NCBI RefSeq assembly: GCF_013283795.1
Contig: NZ_JABSOD010000013.1
Coordinates: 27,534-91,533 of the forward strand
Direction: 5' to 3'
Source of the DNA: Rheinheimera lutimaris
Lineage (GTDB): Bacteria; Pseudomonadota; Gammaproteobacteria; Enterobacterales; Alteromonadaceae
Length of the DNA stretch: 64,000 nucleotides
In this document: positions 56,260 to 64,000 of the stretch, piece by piece
How positions within the stretch are numbered: position 1 is the first letter of the stretch
How the letters are laid out: each line of letters opens with the position of its first letter
Position numbers and translations under genes: made by a program
Notes under the pieces: model-generated
The model's input: only the letters and a program-made list of their open reading frames with translations
Databases searched by the model: none
What the model was told of the DNA's origin: nothing

Positions 56260-56610
56260 AAAACGCTAAATCCTGTACCGGAGAATTAAAATTCAGTTAG
56301 CTGTTACTATGTGGGCTCGGCTATAGCTTTGCAAGCCTTGTACTTGCTGACAAATGCAGCAAAATCAAGCTAAAAAGCATCGACATCCGGCCGTCTATCA
56401 CGTAAATTAACTCTGCGCACCAAAAAATGACTGCACAGCAGCGAATAACTATAGCGCCATAGTTTAAGTTTAACAGCCTTGCCTGTTTTACCAGTCCACG
56501 TAGCAAACAAAAAGCAGCAACAACGCTGTTTATAACATAATTCACCCGCGACTTTGCCCGCAAAGCCGTGGCGTGTAACCGTTGCCACAGTAAACTATGA
56601 GATACAAAAA
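56260..56610. promoter_or_regulatory. Intergenic region upstream of ilvI
   Basis: 351 bases between cnoX and ilvI, divergent. It must hold both promoters. A small hairpin lies at 56447-56464 (AACTAT/ATAGTT). I looked for a leader peptide rich in Leu, Ile or Val followed by a terminator on the plus strand, as for ilv attenuators, and see none. Confidence 0.4.
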
Positions 56611-58380
56611 ATGACCAGCCAGACCCAGCCAGACGATAAGTCAGCCGAGCACAACCGCAGCACAGAAATGTTGTCCGGTGCCGCCATGGTAATTCGCGCC
56701 CTTGCCGATGAAGGTGTCGAATACCTGTACGGTTATCCGGGCGGTGCGGTGTTGCACATTTACGACGCCCTGTTCCAGCAAAATAAAGTTAAGCATGTGC
56801 TGGTGCGCCACGAACAGGCCGCTACCCATATGGCCGACGCCTATGCCCGCGCCAGCGGCAAAGCCGGCGTGGTGCTGGTAACATCAGGCCCGGGCGCCAC
56901 CAACGCCGTCACCGGTATTGCCACTGCCTATATGGATTCCATTCCAATGGTGGTGCTTACCGGCCAGGTCATGAGCCACTTAATTGGCGGCGATGCCTTC
57001 CAGGAAACCGATATGCTGGGCATCTCGCGGCCCATTTGTAAGCACAATATGTCGGTGCGCCGCCCGGAAGATATTCCGTATTTAATTAAAAAGGCCTTTC
57101 ATATCGCCCAAACCGGCCGGCCGGGCCCGGTGGTGCTGGATATTCCGAAAGATATGACCATGCCGAATCAGAAATTCCCCTATCACTACCCGGCGGATAT
57201 TAACCTGCGCTCGTATCAGCCAAAACAGCACGGCCACAGCGGCCAGATCAAAAAGGCTGTTACCGCGTTGCTGAGCGCGAAGAAGCCGATTTTATATGCC
57301 GGTGGCGGGGTCATTATGGGCGGCGCAGCCAATGAGCTGACCGAACTGGCGCAGCTGTTAAATCTGCCGGTAACCAATACGCTAATGGGGCTGGGCGCGT
57401 ATCCTGCCGGCGATAAGCAGTTTATTGGCATGTTGGGCATGCACGGCAGTTATGAGGCAAACCAAACCATGCACCACGCCGATGTTATTCTGGCAGTGGG
57501 TGCACGGTTTGACGACCGCGTAACCAACAACACCAAGAAATTCTGCCCTGACGCGACCATTATTCATATTGATATCGACCCGGCCAGTATCAGTAAAACC
57601 GTCAACGCCCATATTCCGATTGTTGGCCTGGTAAAACCGGTACTGACAGATATGTTGGCGCTGTTAAAGCAGAAAAAGAAAAAGTTGGACACCGCTGCAC
57701 TAGCACAATGGTGGCAGCAAATAGACCAGTGGCGCGCCGTGCACGGCGGCCGCTACGATACCGCAGCGCCATTATTGAAACCGCAATATGTTATTGAGCA
57801 GGTTAGCAAAATCACCAAAGGCGAAGCCTATGTCTGCAGTGATGTTGGCCAACATCAGATGTTTGCTGCGCAATATTATCCGTTTAATAAGCCGAACCGC
57901 TGGATCAACTCCGGCGGCCTTGGCACCATGGGTTTTGGCTTGCCGGCGGCAATGGGCGTTAAGCTTAATTACCCTGATGCCGACGTAGTGTGTGTTACCG
58001 GCGAAGGCTCTATTCAGATGAATATTCAGGAGCTGTCTACCTGTAAGCAGTATGGTTTGGGCGTGAAGATCATCAACCTGAATAACGGTTATTTAGGCAT
58101 GGTAAAGCAGTGGCAGGACATGAACTATGAGTCGCGCTACGCCAGCTCATACATGGACTCGCTACCTGACTTTGTCAAACTGGCCGAAGCCTACGGCCAT
58201 GTTGGCATCCGCGTAACTACACCGGAAGAGCTGCAACCGGCATTAGAGCGCGCTTTTGCGCTAAAAGATCAGCTGGTGTTTTTAGACATTCATATCGACC
58301 CGAAAGAGCACGTTTACCCGATGCAGGTACCCGGTGGCGCCATGAACGACATGTTTTTAAGCAAGACAGAGAGGACTTAA
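56611..58380 (+). CDS. ilvI: Acetolactate synthase large subunit
   Basis: 589 residues from ATG 56611; the open frame upstream to 56554 has no site and is not conserved-looking. The ThDP enzyme layout is clear: [15 protein letters not shown] with the catalytic glutamate in [27 protein letters not shown], and the ThDP/Mg motif [14 protein letters not shown] to [12 protein letters not shown]. It condenses pyruvate to acetolactate (or acetohydroxybutyrate) in branched-chain amino acid synthesis. The regulatory subunit follows after one base. Confidence 0.94.
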   Translation: MTSQTQPDDKSAEHNRSTEMLSGAAMVIRALADEGVEYLYGYPGGAVLHIYDALFQQNKVKHVLVRHEQAATHMADAYARASGKAGVVLVTSGPGATNAVTGIATAYMDSIPMVVLTGQVMSHLIGGDAFQETDMLGISRPICKHNMSVRRPEDIPYLIKKAFHIAQTGRPGPVVLDIPKDMTMPNQKFPYHYPADINLRSYQPKQHGHSGQIKKAVTALLSAKKPILYAGGGVIMGGAANELTELAQLLNLPVTNTLMGLGAYPAGDKQFIGMLGMHGSYEANQTMHHADVILAVGARFDDRVTNNTKKFCPDATIIHIDIDPASISKTVNAHIPIVGLVKPVLTDMLALLKQKKKKLDTAALAQWWQQIDQWRAVHGGRYDTAAPLLKPQYVIEQVSKITKGEAYVCSDVGQHQMFAAQYYPFNKPNRWINSGGLGTMGFGLPAAMGVKLNYPDADVVCVTGEGSIQMNIQELSTCKQYGLGVKIINLNNGYLGMVKQWQDMNYESRYASSYMDSLPDFVKLAEAYGHVGIRVTTPEELQPALERAFALKDQLVFLDIHIDPKEHVYPMQVPGGAMNDMFLSKTERT

Positions 58381-58381
58381 C

Positions 58382-58873
58382 ATGCGGCATATTATTTCTG
58401 TATTGCTGGAAAACGAATCCGGCGCCTTAGCGCGTTTGGTGGGCTTATTCGCCCAGCGTGGCTATAACATAGATTCACTTAATGTGGCGCCCACGGACGA
58501 CCCGACACTGTCACGGTTAACCCTGGTTACCCAGGGTAATGATCAGGTTATCGAGCAAATCAGCAAGCAGCTGCATAAGCTGATTGAAGTGGTTAAGGTA
58601 TCTGATATCAGCGAAGCGGCGCATATCGAGCGTGAACTGATGCTGGTTAAAGTTAAAGCTGCCGGCAACCAGCGCGAAGAAGTAAAACGCTGTGCTGATA
58701 TTTTCCGCGGCCAGATTATCGACGTTACGCCGGCTACCTATACCATTCAGTTGGTGGGTACCAGTGATAAACTGGATGCCTTTATTCAGGCGCTTGGCAC
58801 GACGCCGATACTGGAAGTGGTGCGCAGCGGCGCTTCGGGTATTGCCCGCGGTGAAAAAACCCTGGCGTTGTAA
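58382..58873 (+). CDS. ilvH: Acetolactate synthase small (regulatory) subunit
   Basis: 163 residues, the IlvH length. The N-terminal ACT domain (HIISVLLENESGALARLVGL) binds valine for feedback inhibition, and the C-terminal domain activates the large subunit. It starts one base after the ilvI stop, so translation is coupled. Confidence 0.94.
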   Translation: MRHIISVLLENESGALARLVGLFAQRGYNIDSLNVAPTDDPTLSRLTLVTQGNDQVIEQISKQLHKLIEVVKVSDISEAAHIERELMLVKVKAAGNQREEVKRCADIFRGQIIDVTPATYTIQLVGTSDKLDAFIQALGTTPILEVVRSGASGIARGEKTLAL

Positions 58874-58998
58874 AACCACACCTTTAGTAGTTATAAACCG
58901 GGCTGCAATACTCCCCCCGGCTCGCCACAGCAACTCGCGCACTCATGCGCTCAGACACTCTGTGACGACCGGGTCGGGTTTCCAGCCCTGTTATTTGG

Positions 58999-60237
58999 TC
59001 AAACAAAACCGATAAACCAAGCCAGAAACAGCAGTGCAAAACCAATAAGGTACGTCAGCCCCAGCCAGCTTAACAGCTTTAGCGGTGTGCTTAGCACTAT
59101 GGCGCCGTCGCCACGCATCAGGCTGTAGTTTAGCCAAGCGAATACCGGTGTGGTTAAAAATGCTAATGTCATAGCAAAAGTGAGCATCGGCGCCAGTGCG
59201 GCTTTAAAAAATATGATGAGTGCCATACCGCAGCCGGCTTGTGCCAGCAGCCAGTAATTCAGTGCAGCTTTGTGTTTTATCCAGCCCAGTTGTTCAAACG
59301 AGGCATGCAAGGTGCGGGCATAACCATCCAGCACGGTAATGGTGGTGCCAAACATACATAAAAAGGCAATGAGCGCCACCAACGGCCGTGCCCAATCGCC
59401 GATAGTGGCGGCATACATTTGCATCAGTTGCTGGGCAAAGGCAGTGCCGGCCAGCGCTATCGGTTGTTCACTGCCATATTGCACCAGTGCGCCTAACGAT
59501 AAAAACACCAACGCCAGTGCTGCTGTCAACCAGTAGCCAAGGTTAAAGTCAAACATACCCTGGGCGCGGGTAATATGGGTATGGCGCTGCTTGGCTTTTA
59601 GCCACAACGAGCTGATAGCTGATATTTCAATCGGTGCCGGCATCCAACCCATTAGCGCCACTAAAAAACCCAGACCGGCCAGGGTCCAGGGCGACGGGCC
59701 AACATAACCAGCCGGCGCCTGAGCACCATTTTGCCAGGCAATCACCGCAGCAATTACCGTGGTAATAGTCAGCACTACCATAATCAGCTTAGCGACATTA
59801 TCCAGCGCGCGGTAATGGCCCAGCAGTAAAATGGCTAAACAAGCCGCTAAAATCAGCCAGCATAATAAGCTAACGGATAACTGGCCCGGCAGCGCATACT
59901 GCAGCAAGCTGGCGGTGAGTAACAATACCCCGGCGGTATTGACCACCGCAGCAATAATATTCAGCACAATAAAGCTGTAGAAATAACCCCGGCCCTTGCG
60001 CTGATAACCGGCTAACAGGCTTTCTTTGCGTGTCAGGGTGTATTCGACACCAAAGCGGAAAAACGGGTATTTCAGCACATTAACCAGCAAAATAAGCCAG
60101 GCCAGCTGCCAGCCAAACAAGGCGCCGGCTTGAGTCGACGCTACCAGATGCGAGCCGCCGATGGCCGCTGTTGCCATTAAAACCCCCGGCCCCAGCGCTT
60201 GTATCCGGCCACGCCAGCCACTGATTTGTTGTTGCAT
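58999..60237 (-). CDS. Nramp-related membrane transporter lacking the canonical metal motifs
   Basis: 412 residues with about 11 membrane helices and the overall Nramp pattern (GPGVLMATAAIGGSHLV in helix 1). The DPGN motif of helix 1 is replaced by GGSH, and the MPH motif of helix 6 by MPAP (LMGWMPAPIEIS). These are the residues that hold transition metals in true Nramp transporters. It therefore probably carries another ion or another form of metal. It is transcribed alone. Annotation as a manganese/iron transporter would not be safe. Confidence 0.75.
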   Translation of the reverse strand: MQQQISGWRGRIQALGPGVLMATAAIGGSHLVASTQAGALFGWQLAWLILLVNVLKYPFFRFGVEYTLTRKESLLAGYQRKGRGYFYSFIVLNIIAAVVNTAGVLLLTASLLQYALPGQLSVSLLCWLILAACLAILLLGHYRALDNVAKLIMVVLTITTVIAAVIAWQNGAQAPAGYVGPSPWTLAGLGFLVALMGWMPAPIEISAISSLWLKAKQRHTHITRAQGMFDFNLGYWLTAALALVFLSLGALVQYGSEQPIALAGTAFAQQLMQMYAATIGDWARPLVALIAFLCMFGTTITVLDGYARTLHASFEQLGWIKHKAALNYWLLAQAGCGMALIIFFKAALAPMLTFAMTLAFLTTPVFAWLNYSLMRGDGAIVLSTPLKLLSWLGLTYLIGFALLFLAWFIGFV

Positions 60238-60387
60238 AGTTATTGTTCTGTCTGATTTTTTGTTGCGCTCCAGCTTAGCTAAAGCGACCGCTAAATACTA
60301 TCTGTCAGACGCTTTTTTGCCGCACCAATTGGCAACGCCGGTTAATTCTTCCATACTGGCACCACATCACGTAAAGCTGAGGCATTT

Positions 60388-60654
60388 ATGAGCGACGACC
60401 TGCTCGACCAGGCCATGTTATTTGAAGTAATAGAAAACCAACTGGCTGACAATTACCCGAAACAAGTTACCGAAACCCTGCTGCGGCTGCGCATGACCGG
60501 ACACAGCCGTGAAGACGCCATAGAACTGATAGCCTGTGCGCTGGCGCCGGAGATGGTTGATGTAATTGAACATCAGCAAAGCTTTAATTTAGACCGTTAT
60601 GCCGCTCATCTTGCGATGTTACCGCAAACGCCCTGGCTGGAAGATGACATATGA
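60388..60654 (+). CDS. Small helical protein of unknown function
   Basis: 88 residues, predicted all-helical. The core TLLRLRMTGHSREDAIELIA resembles a small helical module seen at the end of several bacterial uncharacterised proteins; I cannot name a family with confidence. The stop overlaps the start of the GNAT gene by ATGA, so the two are likely translated together. A weak start signal precedes ATG 60388. Confidence 0.55.
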   Translation: MSDDLLDQAMLFEVIENQLADNYPKQVTETLLRLRMTGHSREDAIELIACALAPEMVDVIEHQQSFNLDRYAAHLAMLPQTPWLEDDI

Positions 60655-60899
60655 CAGCGCCGCTGATCCAACATCAGGCAGAGCAACAGCGCTTTGTGCT
60701 GCAACTGGATGGTGCAGAAGCCGTGCTGGATTACAGCCTGAGCGGCAACTGCATTAATTTTCACCATACCTTTGTGCCACCGGCGTTTCGCGGCAAAGGC
60801 CTGGCAGAAAAACTGGTACGCCACGGTTTGGCGTGGGCCAAAAGCCAGCAGTATCAACTAAGCGCCAGTTGTTGGTACGTACAAAAGTTTTTACGCTAA
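60651..60899 (+). CDS. Small GNAT-type acetyltransferase (YidJ-like)
   Basis: 82 residues. It contains the acetyl-CoA-binding stretch VPPAFRGKGLAEKLVRHGL, typical of the very small GNAT/YidJ-C group. No substrate is known. It is coupled to the upstream small helical protein. Confidence 0.75.
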   Translation: MTAPLIQHQAEQQRFVLQLDGAEAVLDYSLSGNCINFHHTFVPPAFRGKGLAEKLVRHGLAWAKSQQYQLSASCWYVQKFLR

Positions 60900-60964
60900 C
60901 AACATCTACAAACCATTAACCTTGCGCTATAGTACGCCGCAGTATCAGCGGCAACAGGAGTAAG

Positions 60965-61537
60965 GTGTTGCAAACCAGTCAGTTATTAATTCAGTTAATG
61001 TTGTATGTGTTTCTGCCACTGTGGGGCATTGCCGGTTTCGTTGACTGGTGCTGTCACCGCGCCACCAAAATTGAACATACTTCAGGCTTAAAAGAATCGC
61101 TTATTCATTCGTTAATGGGCCTGCAAATGGCGCTACCGATTTTGCTCTGCCTGCTGTTTAAGGTAAATGTGCTGATAATGCTGATTTGCATTGCCGCCTG
61201 GCTGGCGCACGAAGCCGTAGCGCATTACGACGTACATTACGCCGCACCCAAGCGCCATATCAGCTTGTGGGAAATGCATGCACATAATTATTTAGCTACC
61301 TTGCCACTTTATATGTTGCTGCTGATAGTGGTGATTAACTATCCGGTGTTTATTAAACTCATCAGCTTTAACTGGCAGGGCGAATTTTATTTCCAGCGCA
61401 TGCCGTACGCCCATGGCGGCGATGCTTACCTGCCGTACTATCTGAGCTTTATGGCGGTGGTGTGCGTGCTGCCTTATATGGAAGAAAACCTGCGCTGTTT
61501 AAGGACGGCACTGCAGCAGCGCAAGGTGAGCGCATGA
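60965..61537 (+). CDS. Small histidine-rich membrane protein, first gene of the ketosynthase operon
   Basis: 190 residues. Four to five membrane helices alternate with conserved polar patches: DWCCHRATKIEHTSGLKES near 27-45, WLAHEAVAHYDVHYA near 79-93, then EMHAHNYLATLPLY. It resembles a group of short conserved proteins often mislabelled diguanylate cyclase; it has no GGDEF domain. Grouped histidines recall membrane di-iron hydroxylases, but the classic HX3H/HX2HH boxes are not present. The start is GTG with AGGAG five bases upstream. The ketosynthase gene overlaps its stop by ATGA. Confidence 0.72.
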   Translation: MLQTSQLLIQLMLYVFLPLWGIAGFVDWCCHRATKIEHTSGLKESLIHSLMGLQMALPILLCLLFKVNVLIMLICIAAWLAHEAVAHYDVHYAAPKRHISLWEMHAHNYLATLPLYMLLLIVVINYPVFIKLISFNWQGEFYFQRMPYAHGGDAYLPYYLSFMAVVCVLPYMEENLRCLRTALQQRKVSA

Positions 61538-62640
61538 GTGTGTATATCAACAGCACAGGCCACTTTTTACCCGGCCCACCCGTTAGCAATGACGAAATGG
61601 AACCGCTGCTGGGTTTAGTGCATGGCAAAGCCAGCCGGTTAAAGCGGCGCATTTTGCAATCTAACGGCATTCAAACCCGGCATTACGCTATTGATGCTGA
61701 GCATAACACCACTATTTCTAATGCCGGTATGGCAGCTAAAGCAGCGGAGCACTGCTTAACAGGCAGCTTTTTAGGCAAACGGCAGATAAAAATGCTTAGC
61801 GCCGCTACCAGCCAGGGCGATATAGTGCTGCCGGGCTTTGGCTCTATGCTGCAGGCTGAGCTGGGGTTAAGTGATATAGAGTTGCACAGCAGCCACGGTA
61901 TTTGCTCCGGCAGTATGATGGCGCTAAAAGCCGCCTTTACCAACCTTAAAGCCGGCGAGCAACCCAATGCACTGGTAGTGGCCAGCGAGCTTACTTCGCG
62001 CTTATTTAAAGCCAGCCGTTATGAAGCCGCCGGCAGCACGCTGGATTTTAACGCCGAGTTTCTGCGCTGGATGTTATCTGACGGCGCCGGTGCGCTGCTG
62101 TTGGAAAACCAGCCGCGTGGCCAGTGTTTCCGCATTGACTGGATCCGCAGTTTCTCTCATGCCGATGCCTACCCGGTATGCATGAGCGTGGGTTACCCAA
62201 CCGACAGCGATCACAGCAAAAGCTGGCAGGATTACGCCACCTATGCCCAGGCCGAAGCGGCCGGTGCACTGCTGATCCGCCAGGATGTGCGCCTGTTGGA
62301 AAATATCGTCAAGCTGGGCGTCGATGGTTATCTGCGCTTAATCGCTGAAGGCCGCATTCAACCGGACAATATTGACCATGTATTGTGCCATTATTCATCG
62401 CATTATTTTCGCGGCAAAATCTTCGATATGCTGCAGCGCGCCGGGGTTGGCATAGCCGAACATAAGTGGTATTCCAACCTGTACAGCCGTGGCAATACCG
62501 GTTGCGCCTCAATTTTTATTATGCTGGACGAGTTTCGCCGCACGCAACACTATCAAACCGGCGATACCATTATTTGTATGGTGCCGGAAAGCGGCCGCTT
62601 TAATAATGCCTATATGCAACTGACCGTAGTAGAGGCCTGA
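61534..62640 (+). CDS. StlD/DarB-type beta-ketosynthase (KAS III-like)
   Basis: 368 residues from ATG 61534, overlapping the previous stop; the longer in-frame start is inside that gene. A thiolase fold. The N-terminal FLPGPPVSNDEMEPLLG and SRLKRRILQSNGIQTRHYAID are characteristic of StlD/DarB ketosynthases, which make dialkylresorcinols and cyclohexanediones. The active cysteine is in SSHGICSGSMMALKAAF, and later histidine/asparagine motifs (HVLCHYSSHYF, WYSNLYSRGNTGCAS) complete the triad. It probably condenses fatty-acyl chains or a polyketide intermediate. Confidence 0.85.
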   Translation: MSVYINSTGHFLPGPPVSNDEMEPLLGLVHGKASRLKRRILQSNGIQTRHYAIDAEHNTTISNAGMAAKAAEHCLTGSFLGKRQIKMLSAATSQGDIVLPGFGSMLQAELGLSDIELHSSHGICSGSMMALKAAFTNLKAGEQPNALVVASELTSRLFKASRYEAAGSTLDFNAEFLRWMLSDGAGALLLENQPRGQCFRIDWIRSFSHADAYPVCMSVGYPTDSDHSKSWQDYATYAQAEAAGALLIRQDVRLLENIVKLGVDGYLRLIAEGRIQPDNIDHVLCHYSSHYFRGKIFDMLQRAGVGIAEHKWYSNLYSRGNTGCASIFIMLDEFRRTQHYQTGDTIICMVPESGRFNNAYMQLTVVEA

Positions 62641-63327
62641 ATGACAGAACACGTATTAAGCCCGCAGGGCCAGCAATGTTTACAAGCCTTAATGCGGGTG
62701 TGGTTTGAATTTGAGCGCCAGCTGGGCCGTGTGCCGCTGTTGCAACGGCTGGAGCGCGGCCAGTTTAGCAAAGCCGACTATTGCCAACTGCTGCTGAATT
62801 GGCGCCAGCAGGTAATAGAGGGCTCGCGCTGGATCAGCCGCTGCGCCTCAAGCTTTGAGCGCGATTACAGCGATGTGCGCTCAACTATTATCGGCCACGC
62901 CCGCGAAGAGCACCGCGACTATGAAATGTTAGAGCGCGATTATGTTGCCGCCGGTGGCAACTTAAGCGACATTCAAAACGCGCCGCGCAATATCGGCACC
63001 GAAGCGCTGCATGGCTTTTTAATGTACCGCGCCGGCCAACCCAATCCTGTCGATTTAATCGGCGCCATGTGGATTATTGAAGGCCTGGGCCAGAAAATGG
63101 CCAACGATTGGGCCACACAAATCGACAAGGTTACCGGCGGCGATGGCGGCTACACCCGCTTTATGCGCTACCACGGTGCCAATGACGATAACCATATGCA
63201 AAAGCTGTATCAGTTGATAGACCGTTTATGTCAACACCCGGCGCAACTGACTGCCATAGTGCGCACCGCCCGCGTTACCGCACGGCTGTACTGCCTGCAA
63301 CTGGAAGAGGTTGAGCATGACTATTAA
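62641..63327 (+). CDS. Haem-oxygenase-fold iron-containing redox enzyme (putative di-iron oxidase)
   Basis: 228 residues, all-helical. Candidate iron ligands are in GHAREEHRDYEMLERDY near 80-97 and in MWIIEGLGQKMANDW near 143-157, with a late H and D in HGANDDNHMQ. This fits the TenA/PqqC-like haem-oxygenase-fold group of di-iron enzymes that oxidise acyl chains or amines. It begins directly after the ketosynthase stop. In similar clusters such an enzyme tailors the polyketide; here the reaction is unknown. Confidence 0.75.
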   Translation: MTEHVLSPQGQQCLQALMRVWFEFERQLGRVPLLQRLERGQFSKADYCQLLLNWRQQVIEGSRWISRCASSFERDYSDVRSTIIGHAREEHRDYEMLERDYVAAGGNLSDIQNAPRNIGTEALHGFLMYRAGQPNPVDLIGAMWIIEGLGQKMANDWATQIDKVTGGDGGYTRFMRYHGANDDNHMQKLYQLIDRLCQHPAQLTAIVRTARVTARLYCLQLEEVEHDY

Positions 63328-64000
63328 AACAGGTAACGGCCCAAGCGCCTACTTAAAGGCCATTGCTAACGATAACTCGCTGCCAATCGAACAAGCGGCG
63401 CTGGATCTATGGTTAAAAGATTTACAAAACCCGCTGCGCTGGGGCGTGCGGCCGCTGTTACAGTTTATCTTTGCCATTTTGCTGCATCTTACCTGGCTGT
63501 TTAAGCGCCTGCCGTTGCCGCAATTCAGTGCGCATAACAGCCTGCAAAAACTGATTTGCTGGTTTTGCACCCATTTTGTTAGCAAAGAGGCCAATTTACT
63601 GATTTTGCGCCACTATGCTACCGAATCTAATGTACTGAACTTTTTGGCCGCCAATAGCCCAAACAGCGGTTTTAAACCGGTGCAGCTTTACCCTAAATGC
63701 ATTGCCGATATGCAACACGCCAGCTTTGTTGAGCATGATCAAGAACTGTTTCGCTTATTTGCGGAGCTGGGCAGCTGGCATCACCCGAAGCAGCCGTTAA
63801 CGCCACAGCAACTTAACTGGCAGCACTGGCAAAGTGTTGATATGGCACAGTTTGAATTTACTGAAAAACGTACGCAATGGCTCGATTTTGAAAGCGCGCA
63901 TGCCTTGTTTATGTGTTTATTTTGCTTATTGCTTACCCGCGAAGAATACCGCGATGCCATTAACGGCTTTAACCTTGATCAGTCCATCGCCATTCGCATT
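63317..64000 (+). CDS. Unrecognised protein, cut by the window end
   Basis: Partial: 228 codons are seen from ATG 63317 and the frame is still open at 64000. It overlaps the preceding gene by 11 bases, so it belongs to the same operon. One strongly hydrophobic segment (about 42-60) is followed by a polar helical domain containing SKEANLLILRHYATESNVL and other conserved-looking His/Glu patches. It resembles DUF6999-type proteins that accompany StlD/DarB ketosynthases; this assignment is from memory of gene neighbourhoods and is uncertain. Confidence 0.6.
   Translation, partial: MTIKTGNGPSAYLKAIANDNSLPIEQAALDLWLKDLQNPLRWGVRPLLQFIFAILLHLTWLFKRLPLPQFSAHNSLQKLICWFCTHFVSKEANLLILRHYATESNVLNFLAANSPNSGFKPVQLYPKCIADMQHASFVEHDQELFRLFAELGSWHHPKQPLTPQQLNWQHWQSVDMAQFEFTEKRTQWLDFESAHALFMCLFCLLLTREEYRDAINGFNLDQSIAIRI

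Noticed and set aside
56321-56563. 80-residue minus-strand frame with a Leu/Ile/Ser-rich stretch, considered as an ilv leader
   Set aside because: It is on the wrong strand for ilvI and lacks a ribosome-binding site and an attenuator hairpin.
1-64000. CRISPR array, tRNA, rRNA, prophage or insertion sequence
   Set aside because: No regularly spaced direct repeats, no cloverleaf or rRNA signature, and no transposase, integrase or phage gene were found on reading the window.

Overview
The window comes from a gammaproteobacterium of the Alteromonadales/Chromatiales type. Gene content and protein sequences look most like Rheinheimera, Arsukibacterium or Alishewanella; this is an inference from recognised families, not from a database search. 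It is a chromosomal housekeeping segment, densely coded on both strands. I see no rRNA, tRNA, CRISPR array, insertion sequence or prophage. Base composition appears even, with glutamine- and leucine-rich proteins.

Bases 1-17700 are dominated by assimilatory sulfate reduction, almost all on the minus strand. A long operon reads cysG-cysD-cysN-(SLC13 permease)-cysC, then a repeat-filled gap, then cysQ, rsuA and a START-domain protein. A second operon, cysJ-cysI-cysH, lies further right. Together they encode sulfate uptake, activation to PAPS, reduction to sulfite and sulfide, siroheme synthesis and PAP removal. The peroxide-defence genes ahpC and ahpF and a lone CgeB-like glycosyltransferase sit between the two operons. 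Two copies of a structured intergenic repeat (about 1-80 and 2924-3146) share a 27-nt core next to hairpins of unrelated sequence.

Bases 17900-35300 are mixed. They hold yggN-like DUF2884, then a minus-strand operon dabB-dabA-DUF6671-sua5 in which every junction is a 4-nt overlap, with a divergent LysR regulator. DabAB is an energy-coupled inorganic-carbon uptake system, and Sua5 consumes bicarbonate to make the t6A tRNA precursor. Then follow ridA, a two-gene ABC exporter, a matrixin-like protease split by a glutamine-rich coiled coil, an NfeD/SPFH pair, a decayed locus where a Bax-inhibitor-like gene is fused to debris of another gene (30352-31259), a serine hydrolase with a membrane-anchored AraC regulator, and an unknown membrane protein.

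Bases 35500-52400 hold argA, a DUF6351-like hydrolase, a short glycerol-3-phosphate dehydrogenase homologue, proB, two DUF4124 proteins, an OmpA-type lipoprotein, a large TonB-dependent receptor, the divergent polyamine genes speE and speA, and a tightly packed set of two YihG-like acyltransferases and a YbdG-like mechanosensitive channel.

Bases 52400-60900 hold a methyltransferase, a histidine kinase/response-regulator pair, cnoX, ilvIH, an Nramp-related transporter without the usual metal-binding motifs, and a small protein/GNAT pair. From 60965 to the right edge runs an overlapping plus-strand operon: a small membrane protein, a StlD/DarB-type ketosynthase, a haem-oxygenase-fold putative di-iron enzyme and an unknown protein cut by the window end. 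This is the left part of a probable resorcinol/polyketide-like lipid pathway and the best candidate for undescribed biology here.
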